Assembly: GCF_900316895.1 (NCBI RefSeq)
Contig: NZ_ONER01000002.1
Span: 4,065 to 68,064, forward strand
Direction: 5' to 3'
Origin: an uncultured Methanobrevibacter sp.
GTDB taxonomy: Archaea > Methanobacteriota > Methanobacteria > Methanobacteriales > Methanobacteriaceae
DNA: 64,000 nt
The position numbers and the translations under genes are program-made. The notes under the pieces were generated by a model, which did no database searches, was not told the DNA's origin, and was given only the letters and a program-made list of their open reading frames with translations. Below are positions 16,872 through 25,562 of the stretch, one piece after another; within the stretch, counting starts at the first letter, position 1; each line of letters starts with the position of its first letter.

Positions 16872-18116
16872 ATGCCAACAATGTCAGAAAAAATATTAGC
16901 TAGGGCTTCAGGAAAAGAGAGTGTAGAAGCTGGAGATATTATTATAGCAAATATTGATATAGCAATGACCCATGATTTAACAGGGCCTCTTTCTGTTGAG
17001 TCTTTTGAAAAGATTGGTGCTGAAAAGGTATGGGATTCCTCAAAAATTGTTATTCCATTTGACCATCAAGTGCCTGCCGATTCAATAGATTCCGCCAATA
17101 ATCATATTTTAATGAGAGAATTCGTTAAAAAACATGATATTAAGCATTTTTATGATGTTAATGCAGGTGTCTGTCATCAAATTTTACCTGAAAAAGGTCA
17201 TGTGGTGCCCGGAGACGTTATTGTAGGTGCCGATTCACATACCTGTACTCATGGTGCATTGGGTGCATTCGCAACAGGTATCGGTTCAACCGATATGGCT
17301 ATGGTGTTTGCTGAAGGTAATTTATGGTTCAAGGTGCCTGAAACAAACAGATTCAATATTACCGGTGAGTTAAAGGACAATGTATATGCCAAGGATGTTA
17401 TTTTACATATTATCGGTGAAATGGGTGCAGACGGATCCACATACAAGGCCTGTGAATTTGCAGGAGAGACCATCTCAGACATGACCGTTTCAGACAGAAT
17501 GGTTCTATGCAATATGGCAATTGAGATGGGTGGAAAAACAGGTTTGGTGGAACCGGATGAAAAAACTATCAATTACGTTGAAAAACGTTCCGATAAGCCT
17601 TACAAAGTGTTCAAGACTGATTTGGACTCATCTTCACTTAATATAATTGATGTTGACGTTAATGATTTGGAGCCTCAGATAGCCTGTCCTCACAATGTTG
17701 ATAACGTAAAGCCAATCAGTGAGGTGGACGTAGAGATTGACCAGGTATTTTTAGGTTCATGTACCAACGGCCGAATCAGCGATTTGAGGGATGCCGCAAA
17801 GATTTTAAAAGGCAATAAAATAGCTAACGGCACCAGAATGCTAGTCATACCTGCATCCAAAGAAGTTTACTCAAAAGCGTTGGACGAAGGATTAATTAGA
17901 ATATTCGTTGATGCAGGAGCTCTTGTATCCGCTCCATGCTGTGGCCCGTGTCTTGGAGGTCATACCGGAATTATAGGACCTGATGAAGTGAGCCTTTCCA
18001 CATCCAACAGAAACTTTAAGGGAAGGCAGGGAAGTCCTGATGGAAAAGTTTATTTATCCTCTGCTGCTGTTGCTGCGGCTTCAGCAATTGAAGGAAGAAT
18101 TGTGGCACCGGAGTGA
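16872..18116 (+). CDS. leuC: 3-isopropylmalate dehydratase, large subunit (homoaconitase-type HacA family)
   Basis: Iron-sulfur hydro-lyase large subunit that with the small subunit isomerises 2- to 3-isopropylmalate in leucine synthesis. 414 residues, the archaeal HACN/IPMI length. Cluster ligands are visible: Cys297 in GSCTNGR, Cys357 and Cys360 in [33 protein letters not shown] (120-141) is the conserved substrate region. Methanogens have two paralogous sets, one for leucine and one (AksD/E) for coenzyme B; the assignment here depends on the small subunit, whose specificity loop is of the isopropylmalate type. First gene of leuC-leuD-leuB. Confidence 0.9.
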   Translation: MPTMSEKILARASGKESVEAGDIIIANIDIAMTHDLTGPLSVESFEKIGAEKVWDSSKIVIPFDHQVPADSIDSANNHILMREFVKKHDIKHFYDVNAGVCHQILPEKGHVVPGDVIVGADSHTCTHGALGAFATGIGSTDMAMVFAEGNLWFKVPETNRFNITGELKDNVYAKDVILHIIGEMGADGSTYKACEFAGETISDMTVSDRMVLCNMAIEMGGKTGLVEPDEKTINYVEKRSDKPYKVFKTDLDSSSLNIIDVDVNDLEPQIACPHNVDNVKPISEVDVEIDQVFLGSCTNGRISDLRDAAKILKGNKIANGTRMLVIPASKEVYSKALDEGLIRIFVDAGALVSAPCCGPCLGGHTGIIGPDEVSLSTSNRNFKGRQGSPDGKVYLSSAAVAAASAIEGRIVAPE

Positions 18117-18120
18117 TTAT

Positions 18121-18600
18121 ATGAAAGGAACAGCTTGGAAATTTGGAAATGATATAGACACTGACATTATAGTTCCCGGAAGATACTTAATTTATACTGA
18201 TGAGGAAAGATTATCACAGCATTGTATGGAAGGACTTGATGCTGACTTCAATAAGAAATGCAAAAAAGGAGACTTTATCGTAGCTGGAACAAATTTCGGA
18301 TGCGGCTCTTCAAGAGAACATGCCCCAATTGCACTTAAGGGTGTTGGCGTGTCAGCCGTGATTGCGGAATCATTTGCAAGAATCTTTTATAGAAATGCTA
18401 CTAATGTAGGGGTTCCTCTTCTTGAAGCTCCCGGAATTACAGAACTCGTGGAAAATGGAGATGAAATTGAAGTGGATATGGACGAAGGAACCATTACTAC
18501 TTCAGATGGTGAAAAGATCACATTTAAAAAATTGCCTCCATTCATGTTAGAAATTTTAAATCAAGGTGGTTTAATTGAATACCTCAGAAACAAAAGATAA
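18121..18600 (+). CDS. leuD: 3-isopropylmalate dehydratase, small subunit
   Basis: 159-residue swivel-domain subunit. ATG 18121 gives the expected [15 protein letters not shown] start, four bases after the leuC stop. [19 protein letters not shown] (about 59-77) and [19 protein letters not shown] (about 82-100) are family blocks. The substrate loop after IIVPGR reads YLIY. From memory, methanogen isopropylmalate isomerase has YLVY here while homoaconitase (AksE) has YLRT, so this set is more likely leucine pathway than coenzyme B. The 3' end overlaps the next gene by 26 bases. Confidence 0.88.
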   Translation: MKGTAWKFGNDIDTDIIVPGRYLIYTDEERLSQHCMEGLDADFNKKCKKGDFIVAGTNFGCGSSREHAPIALKGVGVSAVIAESFARIFYRNATNVGVPLLEAPGITELVENGDEIEVDMDEGTITTSDGEKITFKKLPPFMLEILNQGGLIEYLRNKR

Positions 18601-19582
18601 ATATCAGATTGCAGTCGTTCCAGGTGATGGAATCGGCAAAGAGGTTATGAAAGCAACATTGGATGTTTTAGATGCATTGGATATTGATTTTGAATATGTC
18701 TATGGAGATGCAGGAGACGAATGCCTTGAAAAGACAGGCACCGCACTGCCAAAAGAGACTTTAGATATCATTAGAGAAGCTGATGCATGCCTATTTGGTG
18801 CAGCTGGTGAAACTGCAGCTGACGTTATCGTTAAAATACGTCAGGAAATGAAAATGTTCGCTAATTTAAGACCTGTTAAAGCTTATCCTAATACTAACTC
18901 ATTATTTGACAACATTGACTTTATGATCGTGCGTGAAAATACTGAAGGAATGTACATTGCCGATGAGGAATCATACACTGATGAAGGGGCAATAGCAAGA
19001 CGCATTATAACAAGAGAAGCGGAAAGACGCATCATTGACTATGCATTCAAATATGCAAAGGACAATGGTAAACGTAAAGTAACCGCAGTTCATAAGGCCA
19101 ATGTGCTGAAAAAAACCGATGGTCTGTTTCGTGAGATTTTCTATGAAGTTGCAAAGGATTATCCTGACATTGCAACTGAGGACTTTTACGTGGATGCAAC
19201 CGCAATGTATCTCATCACACAACCTGAAAGCTTTGAGGTTATCGTGACAACCAATCTTTTCGGAGACATCCTATCAGATGAAGGAGCAGGCCTTGTTGGA
19301 GGACTTGGCTTGATACCATCCGCAAATATTGGAGAGGATGGAGCATTGTTTGAACCTGTCCACGGTTCAGCGCCTGACATTGCAGGCCAGAACAAAGCCA
19401 ACCCAATAGCTATGATGCTTTCAGCAATAATGATGCTTAGATATTTAGGTGAAAATAACGAAGCTGACAGATTCGAGGCTTCAATACTAAAAGTACTGAA
19501 TGATGCTAATACTTTAACCGGGGATTTGGGCGGTTCAGCTACAACCGATGAATTGACCGGTGAAGTTATAAATAACTTGTAA
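18575..19582 (+). CDS. leuB: 3-isopropylmalate dehydrogenase (or homoisocitrate dehydrogenase paralogue)
   Basis: NAD(P)-dependent beta-decarboxylating dehydrogenase, 335 residues. Seen: AVVPGDGIGKEV (13-24), MIVRENTEGMY (about 110-120), the Lys/Asp catalytic set in AVHKANVLK and LFGDILSDEGAGLVGGLG, and FEPVHGSAPDIAGQNKANPIA for coenzyme binding. The only plausible start is TTG 18575 inside leuD: it has GGTGG eight bases upstream, and the next ATG lies within the GDGIG motif. LeuB and AksF are hard to separate by eye; operon membership with leuCD favours LeuB. Confidence 0.87.
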   Translation: MNTSETKDKYQIAVVPGDGIGKEVMKATLDVLDALDIDFEYVYGDAGDECLEKTGTALPKETLDIIREADACLFGAAGETAADVIVKIRQEMKMFANLRPVKAYPNTNSLFDNIDFMIVRENTEGMYIADEESYTDEGAIARRIITREAERRIIDYAFKYAKDNGKRKVTAVHKANVLKKTDGLFREIFYEVAKDYPDIATEDFYVDATAMYLITQPESFEVIVTTNLFGDILSDEGAGLVGGLGLIPSANIGEDGALFEPVHGSAPDIAGQNKANPIAMMLSAIMMLRYLGENNEADRFEASILKVLNDANTLTGDLGGSATTDELTGEVINNL

Positions 19583-19598
19583 AGGAGAAATAATAAAT

Positions 19599-19712
19599 AT
19601 GAATTTTAAAAAATTAACCAAAATGCAAATGGCAGCACTTTTTATCATATTCATTATGGTAGTAAGTGGGGTAGCAGGATTTTTACTTATCATATTCGGT
19701 GGTGCCGGATAA
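19599..19712 (+). CDS. 37-residue single-span membrane peptide
   Basis: Small gene: ATG at 19599, 37 codons, TAA at 19710-19712, with AAGGAG upstream (19582-19587). The product starts with a short basic segment (NFKKLTK) followed by one hydrophobic helix of about 25 residues rich in Ile, Phe, Val and Gly, ending GGAG. It fits exactly between leuB and ribH in the same direction. The composition looks like a true membrane peptide, comparable to the small accessory subunits of archaeal membrane complexes. Function unknown; conservation across related genomes is the deciding test. Confidence 0.65.
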   Translation: MNFKKLTKMQMAALFIIFIMVVSGVAGFLLIIFGGAG

Positions 19713-19730
19713 TTAAAGAGGATTGATAAA

Positions 19731-20147
19731 ATGGCAAGATATGAAATAGCAGCAGTAGTTGCTGAATTTAACTATGATATTACACAAATGATGTTAGAAC
19801 TGGCTCAAGCAGAAGCAAAAAACAGAGGCTGTGAAATTACTAAAGTGGTTGCAGTTCCAGGCGTATTCGATATGCCTCTTGTAATCAAAAAATTATTGCA
19901 GAAAGGGGAATACGATGCAATCATTACCCTCGGTGCTGTAATTGAAGGTGCAACCGACCATGACCAAATCGTGGCACAACACGCTTCCCGTAAAATTGCT
20001 GATTTAGCACTTGAATATGATACTCCAGTGGCTTTAGGAATTACCGGTCCTGGTATGACCAGAATGGATGCTCACAGACGTGTCAAAAACGCAAAAAGTG
20101 CAGTTGAAGCAGCTATCAAAATGTGCGACAGATTAAAAGAAATCTAG
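19731..20147 (+). CDS. ribH: 6,7-dimethyl-8-ribityllumazine synthase
   Basis: Penultimate step of riboflavin synthesis: condenses 5-amino-6-ribitylaminouracil with 3,4-dihydroxy-2-butanone 4-phosphate. 138 residues, the archaeal length. Motifs: VAEFNYDIT with the aromatic Phe that stacks on substrate, VPGVFDMPL (about 42-50), LGAVIEGATDHDQIV (about 66-80) with the active His, and the C-terminal helix RRVKNAKSAVEAA. The butanone-phosphate supplier ribB lies in the same window at 60.1 kb under an FMN riboswitch; ribH has no such element. Followed after seven bases by mmp11. Confidence 0.95.
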   Translation: MARYEIAAVVAEFNYDITQMMLELAQAEAKNRGCEITKVVAVPGVFDMPLVIKKLLQKGEYDAIITLGAVIEGATDHDQIVAQHASRKIADLALEYDTPVALGITGPGMTRMDAHRRVKNAKSAVEAAIKMCDRLKEI

Positions 20148-20154
20148 TGATTAG

Positions 20155-21096
20155 ATGGAAATACTAAAGCCTAACGAATTAAGAGAAAAGTTTAATGACC
20201 CATGGATAGCTCCATACGAAAAAGTATTGACTATGGTAGATGGGGATAAGGTGGAGCTCGTAGAGTACCATCCATGCATTTCAGGATCTCATTGGTTACT
20301 GCATCAGTACAGAAACAATTCAGAGCTCATTGATTCCGCTTACCGTGATGGAAACAAGCATGTTTACAAATGCCATGTCGGTAAGGCTCCACTTGACCTG
20401 AAAGCAAGTTTCAATGCTGCAGGAATAGATGAGATTATCGTTGATGGCGATGAGGTAAAAGTTACCCATGCAGGCCTTGCCGGAGCAGGAGTCGGAGCCG
20501 GAATGTGCAGAGGAATGGGTGAAGGTGTTAAATATGTTGAGCTTATTCAAGTTGGAGGAGGCTCAAAAGCAGGTAAAGCTACAGTTGTGACACCTAAACT
20601 TGAAAAGGTAGTTATCGGTGTTGACGATACAGACACCAAAGATGCTGGCGCTACCTGGACAATGGCTCATAATCTAGGAGTTGAACTTGCAGGAATGGGC
20701 TTTGAATACTTGGACCACATTATTGTTCAACTGTATCCTCATAATCCACACAAAACACAAAACTGTGTTTCAATTGCTCTTACTTTCGCTGTTGAAAGTG
20801 ATAAAAAGCAGGATTTAATTGATAATGTTATTGAAATCCTTAAAAGAGACACATTATCTGATAAAACAGCAATTGCCATCTTGGAAGGTTTAGACATTCC
20901 GGAAAAGTTAAGAGAATATTCAATTGCTACAAAATCCGGAATGATGGACGTTGAAACTGCAGAATCTGTTGCAGAAGAATTGAACATTCCATTGATTGCG
21001 GTTACCGGTGAACAAGGTAAAGTCGGCGCTCTTGCAGCCCTAGGACTTTATGATGATGTTGAAGAAGCGGTAAAAGCTTATGAAAAAGAAATCTAG
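20155..21096 (+). CDS. mmp11: Methanogenesis marker protein 11
   Basis: 313 residues matching methanogenesis marker protein 11, found in methanogens and some relatives. The N-terminal half has YHPCISGSHWLLHQYRNN and a glycine-rich AGAGVGAGMCRGMGEGVKYV (about 108-127); the C-terminal half begins VIGVDDTDTKDAGATWTMAHNLG (about 154-176), like the TiaS tRNA-modifying domain, with VQLYPHNPHKTQNCVSIALTF. The biochemical role is not established to my knowledge. Starts seven bases after ribH with GTGATT upstream; terminator follows. Confidence 0.9.
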   Translation: MEILKPNELREKFNDPWIAPYEKVLTMVDGDKVELVEYHPCISGSHWLLHQYRNNSELIDSAYRDGNKHVYKCHVGKAPLDLKASFNAAGIDEIIVDGDEVKVTHAGLAGAGVGAGMCRGMGEGVKYVELIQVGGGSKAGKATVVTPKLEKVVIGVDDTDTKDAGATWTMAHNLGVELAGMGFEYLDHIIVQLYPHNPHKTQNCVSIALTFAVESDKKQDLIDNVIEILKRDTLSDKTAIAILEGLDIPEKLREYSIATKSGMMDVETAESVAEELNIPLIAVTGEQGKVGALAALGLYDDVEEAVKAYEKEI

Positions 21097-21125
21097 ATTA
21101 ATTCTAGATTTTAACTTATTTTTTT
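21089..21125 (+). terminator. Hairpin/T-tract terminator after mmp11
   Basis: AAATCTAGA (21089-21097) and TCTAGATTT (21103-21111) form a nine-base-pair stem with a five-base loop over the mmp11 stop codon, followed by a run of seven Ts (about 21119-21125). Suitable end for the leuC to mmp11 transcript. Confidence 0.6.
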
Positions 21126-21344
21126 AATACTGAATTTTAAATATATGTGAAAAACAACCCCGTTGAAAAAATAAACTCGAAAAAATCAAACAGGGTCATT
21201 GATCACATAAATATTTTGTCATACGTTTTCTTTTATTTGAAAAATCTTTTTTTCAAAAAATTATTACAAATAAAAAGGCATATGTCCCACCCGCCTGCCC
21301 TAAAATAATGAAATGTTTTCCATTATCCTAAACTATGAACCTGA
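21126..21344. other. Intergenic gap between mmp11 and the PEP-binding protein gene
   Basis: Convergent gene ends. It holds an imperfect inverted repeat (ACCCCGTTGA at 21157-21166 with TCAAACAGGGT at 21186-21196) and a short GC-rich patch near 21281-21302 (GGCATATGTCCCACCCGCC) unlike the surrounding AT-rich DNA. No coding potential seen. Either could be part of a terminator or a small RNA; evidence is weak. Confidence 0.35.
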
Positions 21345-23984
21345 TTACTTGAAAATGCATAATGTTTCATCCTTATTCATATCATGGTATAACTCCGCCT
21401 TGTCTTCATCAAAGTCTATAACCTGTATCATGGAATACACTTCCTCACTCAAATTAGGATTGATATCTTTCAGTATATTCGGATAATCATAGACCATGTC
21501 TCTGTTGAATTCTAATTTCTTCTCATTTTCAAACAATGCACCGTAGTATATTTCCGCTTCCACCAAATCCTGAAACATGTGGCTTCCAAAAGACAATTCC
21601 GGCATATAGCCAACTTCACTATATGCTTCCTCCAGAATTGCAGAGAAATAACTGATATCAGCAAATACAACTGGAATACCCAATTCAGGAGAAGATGTGC
21701 CTATTCTTCCGGGAACTATCAGAATAGCTGTTTTATCGTTGTTCTTGCAATAAGCATTAACATCACTGATAACCCTGGATATTGAACTTTTCTGGGCATA
21801 AGGATATTCGTAATACTTGTGCGGATCAACATAGCAAATCGTGTCAATCTTGTTTTTACGTGACATTCCCATGGAGGATTCCTTAATGTGGAAAAAGACG
21901 TTTTTGTCTTCAGGCATCTCAATGGCCTCATCATTTACTGAAACCTGAAGAGGGCGGCATTGCAATAGATTTATATTGAATGAATTGTCCTCTCCAACAT
22001 TGACTGTGTATTCAATGTCGACAGGGTAATCGTATGCTGTTTGTAACGTGCTCAGGATTTCTTTCATCTCGTCGATGAACTCCTTATTCTTTACGATTCC
22101 CTCACAGTTTACGAACACTATTTCACGACGTTGTCCACGATCCCGAAACATTCTTTCAGCTTCACGGTCATGTTCGACCAAAATTCTTTTTGCATACCTT
22201 GGAATTACACCTAAACCATCATCGACAGGTATATCATGCAAAGAGATATTCTTTAAATCGATAACATCAAGATAATGCTGTGAATATCTATGCTTTTCCT
22301 TTATATCCTTTGTTAGAGTCACTTCAGGCTTATCAAGATTGATGATTCTTGGATAATCCTTTTTTGTCCTGTCAACAGCTTTTGTACCAAGACCCATTAC
22401 AAGCCTCAACATTCCCTTGCTGTTGTCCATGTCCGGAAGCGGAGAATATGGGCTGTATGAAAATCCGACACCTGCAGCTGTCGGGAATAAATAGTCTCCA
22501 TGATAAGAGCCAGAAACCCTTTGAACCAGAAGAGCCATCTGTTCGTCAGTGTCGTCCAAACCGTTTATTTTCCTGTATTCCAAAGCGGAAATGTTCATTG
22601 TACTTGAATATACAATCTTTACAGCCTCTTCAAAAGCGGCTAGACGTTCCTCAAGACTGCCCCTATTTACACAGAACACAGATTCGTATTTGCCCGCAAA
22701 TGCATTGCCGTATCCGTCTTCAAGGAAACTACTTGATCTGACAATTATAGGGTTCTGTCCGAAGTAATCCAATATGCGTATGAATTCCTTTTTAATTCCT
22801 TCCGGGAAGCTGCCGTTTTTAAGGGCTTCCTCCAGTTCCTTACCGTATTTGTAATAACCTTCCTGTGTCCTTTGCTTTACCCTAAGGTCCCACAAGTCGT
22901 TTGTAACTATATATGTATAGAATAAATCAGAACCTATATAGAACGAATCGTCAGGCTCAAAATTGTTGTATATGTCCGGACGGTCCTTTTCGATTATTTT
23001 TCTTGCAAGCAGCATTCCACATGTCTTACCGCCCACCAATCCGCTGCCGACACGACGGTCATAAATTGTGATGTAATCCTCAAAAGTGAAGTATTCCTTG
23101 ATTTTAGAAAGCATCTTTTCATCTTTCGTCATCATCAGCTCACAGATCTTATCGCATTCCTCGTCAATGTTTTTGCCTTCCTTATACTCCCTTCTAACCT
23201 GAATCATATACCTTTCCCAGCTGTCCAGGGTTCGTCCATCCTGATATTTATCCGAATTGATGGTCTTGTAGTATTTGCTGACTTCCTGGCCATCCTGAAG
23301 AACCTTGACGAATCCTGTCTGAGGGTTGAACTTGTGTCCCAGAAACATGGTCTGGGAATACCTGTTCCACACCTTCAGCGGAGAAACGTAAACCTCTTCG
23401 GGGGAATTTGAGTACACATTCAGGAACAACTGTGTAGTTTCACGAATCTTGGCTATTGCATCATAAGAATGTCTTCCACGAATGATTGGGAAATATGCCA
23501 CAGTGTCCAGTTGGAACAGGAACGGACAGGTGACCTTAAAGAAATTGCCCATCATCAAATCTGTTGACCAGACCGCCTGCAGGTCACTCAGGCAGTCAAA
23601 AACATAAAATGCGTCAAAGCCTTCCTTTTCGATGATTCTGTGAACTTCAAGAGTGAATGTTTCAAACTGGTTATATGGATTTACCTGATATATCTTAATC
23701 CCGTCACGTTCTATCATGCAAAACTCAGTGTCAGGATTATCCTGTTCAATTTCAAGCAGTTCAAAATCCTTATCAGTCATTTCTATTAATGGAGGATGAT
23801 TAGCAAATCGAATGTATATCAAGTTCCTGCCATCCTCCTTTGCCTGTTTCACATATGGATTGACAAAGTAGGAAAATTCATTCAAGTTTGTTACATTCCA
23901 TACTACATTATCTCCCAATCGGATATTGTCCAAAGCTTCATCAAGCCCGGGAATTCCGGATTTAATTCTATCGAATGCGGCCAT
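21345..23984 (-). CDS. PEP/pyruvate-binding (PPDK N-terminal) domain protein with degenerate KaiC-like N-terminus
   Basis: Large cytoplasmic protein of 879 residues. The N-terminus begins like a RecA/KaiC family ATPase (RIKSGIPGLDEAL, 6-18) but where the Walker A loop should follow it reads LGDNVVWNVTNLN, so the nucleotide site is lost. From about residue 315 comes a PEP synthase/PPDK ATP-grasp domain: GSGLVGGKTCGMLLAR, PIIVRSSSFLEDGYGNAFAGKYESVF (about 415-440), then VQRVSGSYHG and FSYSPYSPLPDMD. The mobile phosphohistidine domain and the PEP-binding barrel of true PEP synthase are absent. AGGAGA lies before ATG 23984. The domain suggests ATP-dependent phosphoryl transfer, substrate unknown; similar stand-alone proteins occur in methanogens and Bacteroidetes as I recall. 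Confidence 0.8.
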   Translation of the reverse strand: MAAFDRIKSGIPGLDEALDNIRLGDNVVWNVTNLNEFSYFVNPYVKQAKEDGRNLIYIRFANHPPLIEMTDKDFELLEIEQDNPDTEFCMIERDGIKIYQVNPYNQFETFTLEVHRIIEKEGFDAFYVFDCLSDLQAVWSTDLMMGNFFKVTCPFLFQLDTVAYFPIIRGRHSYDAIAKIRETTQLFLNVYSNSPEEVYVSPLKVWNRYSQTMFLGHKFNPQTGFVKVLQDGQEVSKYYKTINSDKYQDGRTLDSWERYMIQVRREYKEGKNIDEECDKICELMMTKDEKMLSKIKEYFTFEDYITIYDRRVGSGLVGGKTCGMLLARKIIEKDRPDIYNNFEPDDSFYIGSDLFYTYIVTNDLWDLRVKQRTQEGYYKYGKELEEALKNGSFPEGIKKEFIRILDYFGQNPIIVRSSSFLEDGYGNAFAGKYESVFCVNRGSLEERLAAFEEAVKIVYSSTMNISALEYRKINGLDDTDEQMALLVQRVSGSYHGDYLFPTAAGVGFSYSPYSPLPDMDNSKGMLRLVMGLGTKAVDRTKKDYPRIINLDKPEVTLTKDIKEKHRYSQHYLDVIDLKNISLHDIPVDDGLGVIPRYAKRILVEHDREAERMFRDRGQRREIVFVNCEGIVKNKEFIDEMKEILSTLQTAYDYPVDIEYTVNVGEDNSFNINLLQCRPLQVSVNDEAIEMPEDKNVFFHIKESSMGMSRKNKIDTICYVDPHKYYEYPYAQKSSISRVISDVNAYCKNNDKTAILIVPGRIGTSSPELGIPVVFADISYFSAILEEAYSEVGYMPELSFGSHMFQDLVEAEIYYGALFENEKKLEFNRDMVYDYPNILKDINPNLSEEVYSMIQVIDFDEDKAELYHDMNKDETLCIFK

Positions 23985-24074
23985 AATAATGTCTCCTAAT
24001 ATTTATTTAATTTTTTTAAACCCCAATAATCTTGAATTTTATATTTTAACAATAATCACCAATTCCTCATCAAA

Positions 24075-25562
24075 TTAATATTGTTTGCTTGACATTGGCA
24101 CTCCTGTTAACTGTGATGCTTCCATGGTCAATGCAAGCAGGTCTTGACGTTCAAGATTTTCTATATCAGTGTTTCCTGCCTGTTGGGTCAAGGAGGTCAC
24201 TTCCTGAGTCATTGCCTCTATATAATTTGCAACTTGCTGACCTTTTCTTATAGGATCCAGTCTTCTTCTGAGCACCCTGTCCTGTGTGGCAATTCCTTTA
24301 GGACATATTCCTTCAGAACAGCTTTGACAGACCTTACATCCTATTGAAATTAATGCGGAAGTTGCAACATACACAGCATCTGCACCTAAAGCTATTGCCT
24401 TTGCCACATCCGCACCGGACCTTATTCCACCTGCAGCCACAAGACTGACCTCACTTCTTAAGTTTATCTCCTTAAGTGCATCATCAGCCTTTACAATTGC
24501 TTCAATTGTAGGAATTCCCGCATGTTCTGTAACCACTTCAGGTCCGGCACCGGTTCCACCCTGCATACCGTCAACTACAATTATGTCTGCGCCTGCTTTT
24601 GCTGCAATCTTTACGTCCTGTTCGACCCTACCGGATGCGAATTTTACAATAATAGGTATTTTCCAATCGGTAATTTCCCTTAACTGGTTGATTTTCATGC
24701 CTAAATCCTCAGGCCCAACAATATCCATGTGCCTTGCAGGACTTAACGCTGAGGTTCCTTCGGGAATGTTTCTGACTCTTGCCACTTCAGCAGTCACCTT
24801 ATGGGAAAGCAGATGTCCGCCCATACCTGATTTTGCACCTTGACCTATTTTTATCTCAACGGCTTCGGCATTGTTCAGGTAATTGGCTGAAACTCCAAAA
24901 CGGCCGGATGCATACTGGGCAATCAGCTTATCGGCATAATGCCTCTCTTCTGGAAGCATTCCCCCTTCACCTGTATTGGTTATTGTGCCCACTTTACTGC
25001 TTCCAATAGCAAGTGCTATTTTTGCCTCTTTGCTCAGTGCACCGAAAGACATTGCTCCGATCATGATTGGAGTATCGATTTCAATTGGGTTTTCAGCAAA
25101 CCTGTCTCCAAGCACTACTGAAGTCTTGCAGGTTTCCCTGTATGAATCTATTGGAGGTCTTGAAACCTGTGCAGGCAATATGCTTAAATCGTCAAATGTT
25201 GGGATTTTCCTGGTCAATCCACATCCACGCACTTTATATGCTCCGCTTTGGCTTTTACGTTTTATTTCAACCATTGTTGAATTTGACCAGATTCCTCTGC
25301 CCTCATCTACAAGAGGCCTGACATATATCGCATGTGTCGGACACATCTCTTCACATATTTTACATCCTACACAGTTTTCCTGATGAATAGGCAGCGGTTC
25401 GTCATTAATTACCTCATATACGTTGTGAGGGCAATTTGAATAGCAGCTGTAACAGTTTTTACATGCTGATTTTTTAGGATTGTCACATAAATACCAGCAG
25501 CAGCCAGGCCTATCATTGTTCTGTCTACATATCTCTATCTTTCTTTCAACAGTGAATGACAT
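24075..25562 (-). CDS. gltB: Archaeal glutamate synthase, FMN-binding synthase domain with N-terminal ferredoxin
   Basis: Catalytic core of the archaeal-type glutamate synthase: aminates 2-oxoglutarate with ammonia from the amidotransferase subunit. 495 residues. Residues 1-90 hold Cys-rich iron-sulfur motifs (CKNCYSCYSNCPHNVYE and CVGCKICEEMCP), then a TIM-barrel domain: MIGAMSFGALSKEAK, NTGEGGMLPEE, GRFGVSANYL, IKIGQGAKSGMGGHLL, VDGMQGGTGAGP and AAGGIRSGADVAKAIALGAD, followed by the CKVCQSCSEGICPKGIATQ iron-sulfur site. The other domains of the bacterial enzyme are separate genes directly upstream (amidotransferase, GXGXG, and an FrhB-like protein). It starts immediately after the FrhB-like gene. 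Confidence 0.92.
   Translation of the reverse strand: MSFTVERKIEICRQNNDRPGCCWYLCDNPKKSACKNCYSCYSNCPHNVYEVINDEPLPIHQENCVGCKICEEMCPTHAIYVRPLVDEGRGIWSNSTMVEIKRKSQSGAYKVRGCGLTRKIPTFDDLSILPAQVSRPPIDSYRETCKTSVVLGDRFAENPIEIDTPIMIGAMSFGALSKEAKIALAIGSSKVGTITNTGEGGMLPEERHYADKLIAQYASGRFGVSANYLNNAEAVEIKIGQGAKSGMGGHLLSHKVTAEVARVRNIPEGTSALSPARHMDIVGPEDLGMKINQLREITDWKIPIIVKFASGRVEQDVKIAAKAGADIIVVDGMQGGTGAGPEVVTEHAGIPTIEAIVKADDALKEINLRSEVSLVAAGGIRSGADVAKAIALGADAVYVATSALISIGCKVCQSCSEGICPKGIATQDRVLRRRLDPIRKGQQVANYIEAMTQEVTSLTQQAGNTDIENLERQDLLALTMEASQLTGVPMSSKQY

Noticed and set aside
16872..19582. Coenzyme B (homoaconitase AksD/AksE/AksF) assignment of the three-gene set
   Set aside because: The small-subunit loop reads YLIY, closer to the isopropylmalate YLVY than to the homoaconitase YLRT as I recall them. 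Kept as an alternative, not the main call.
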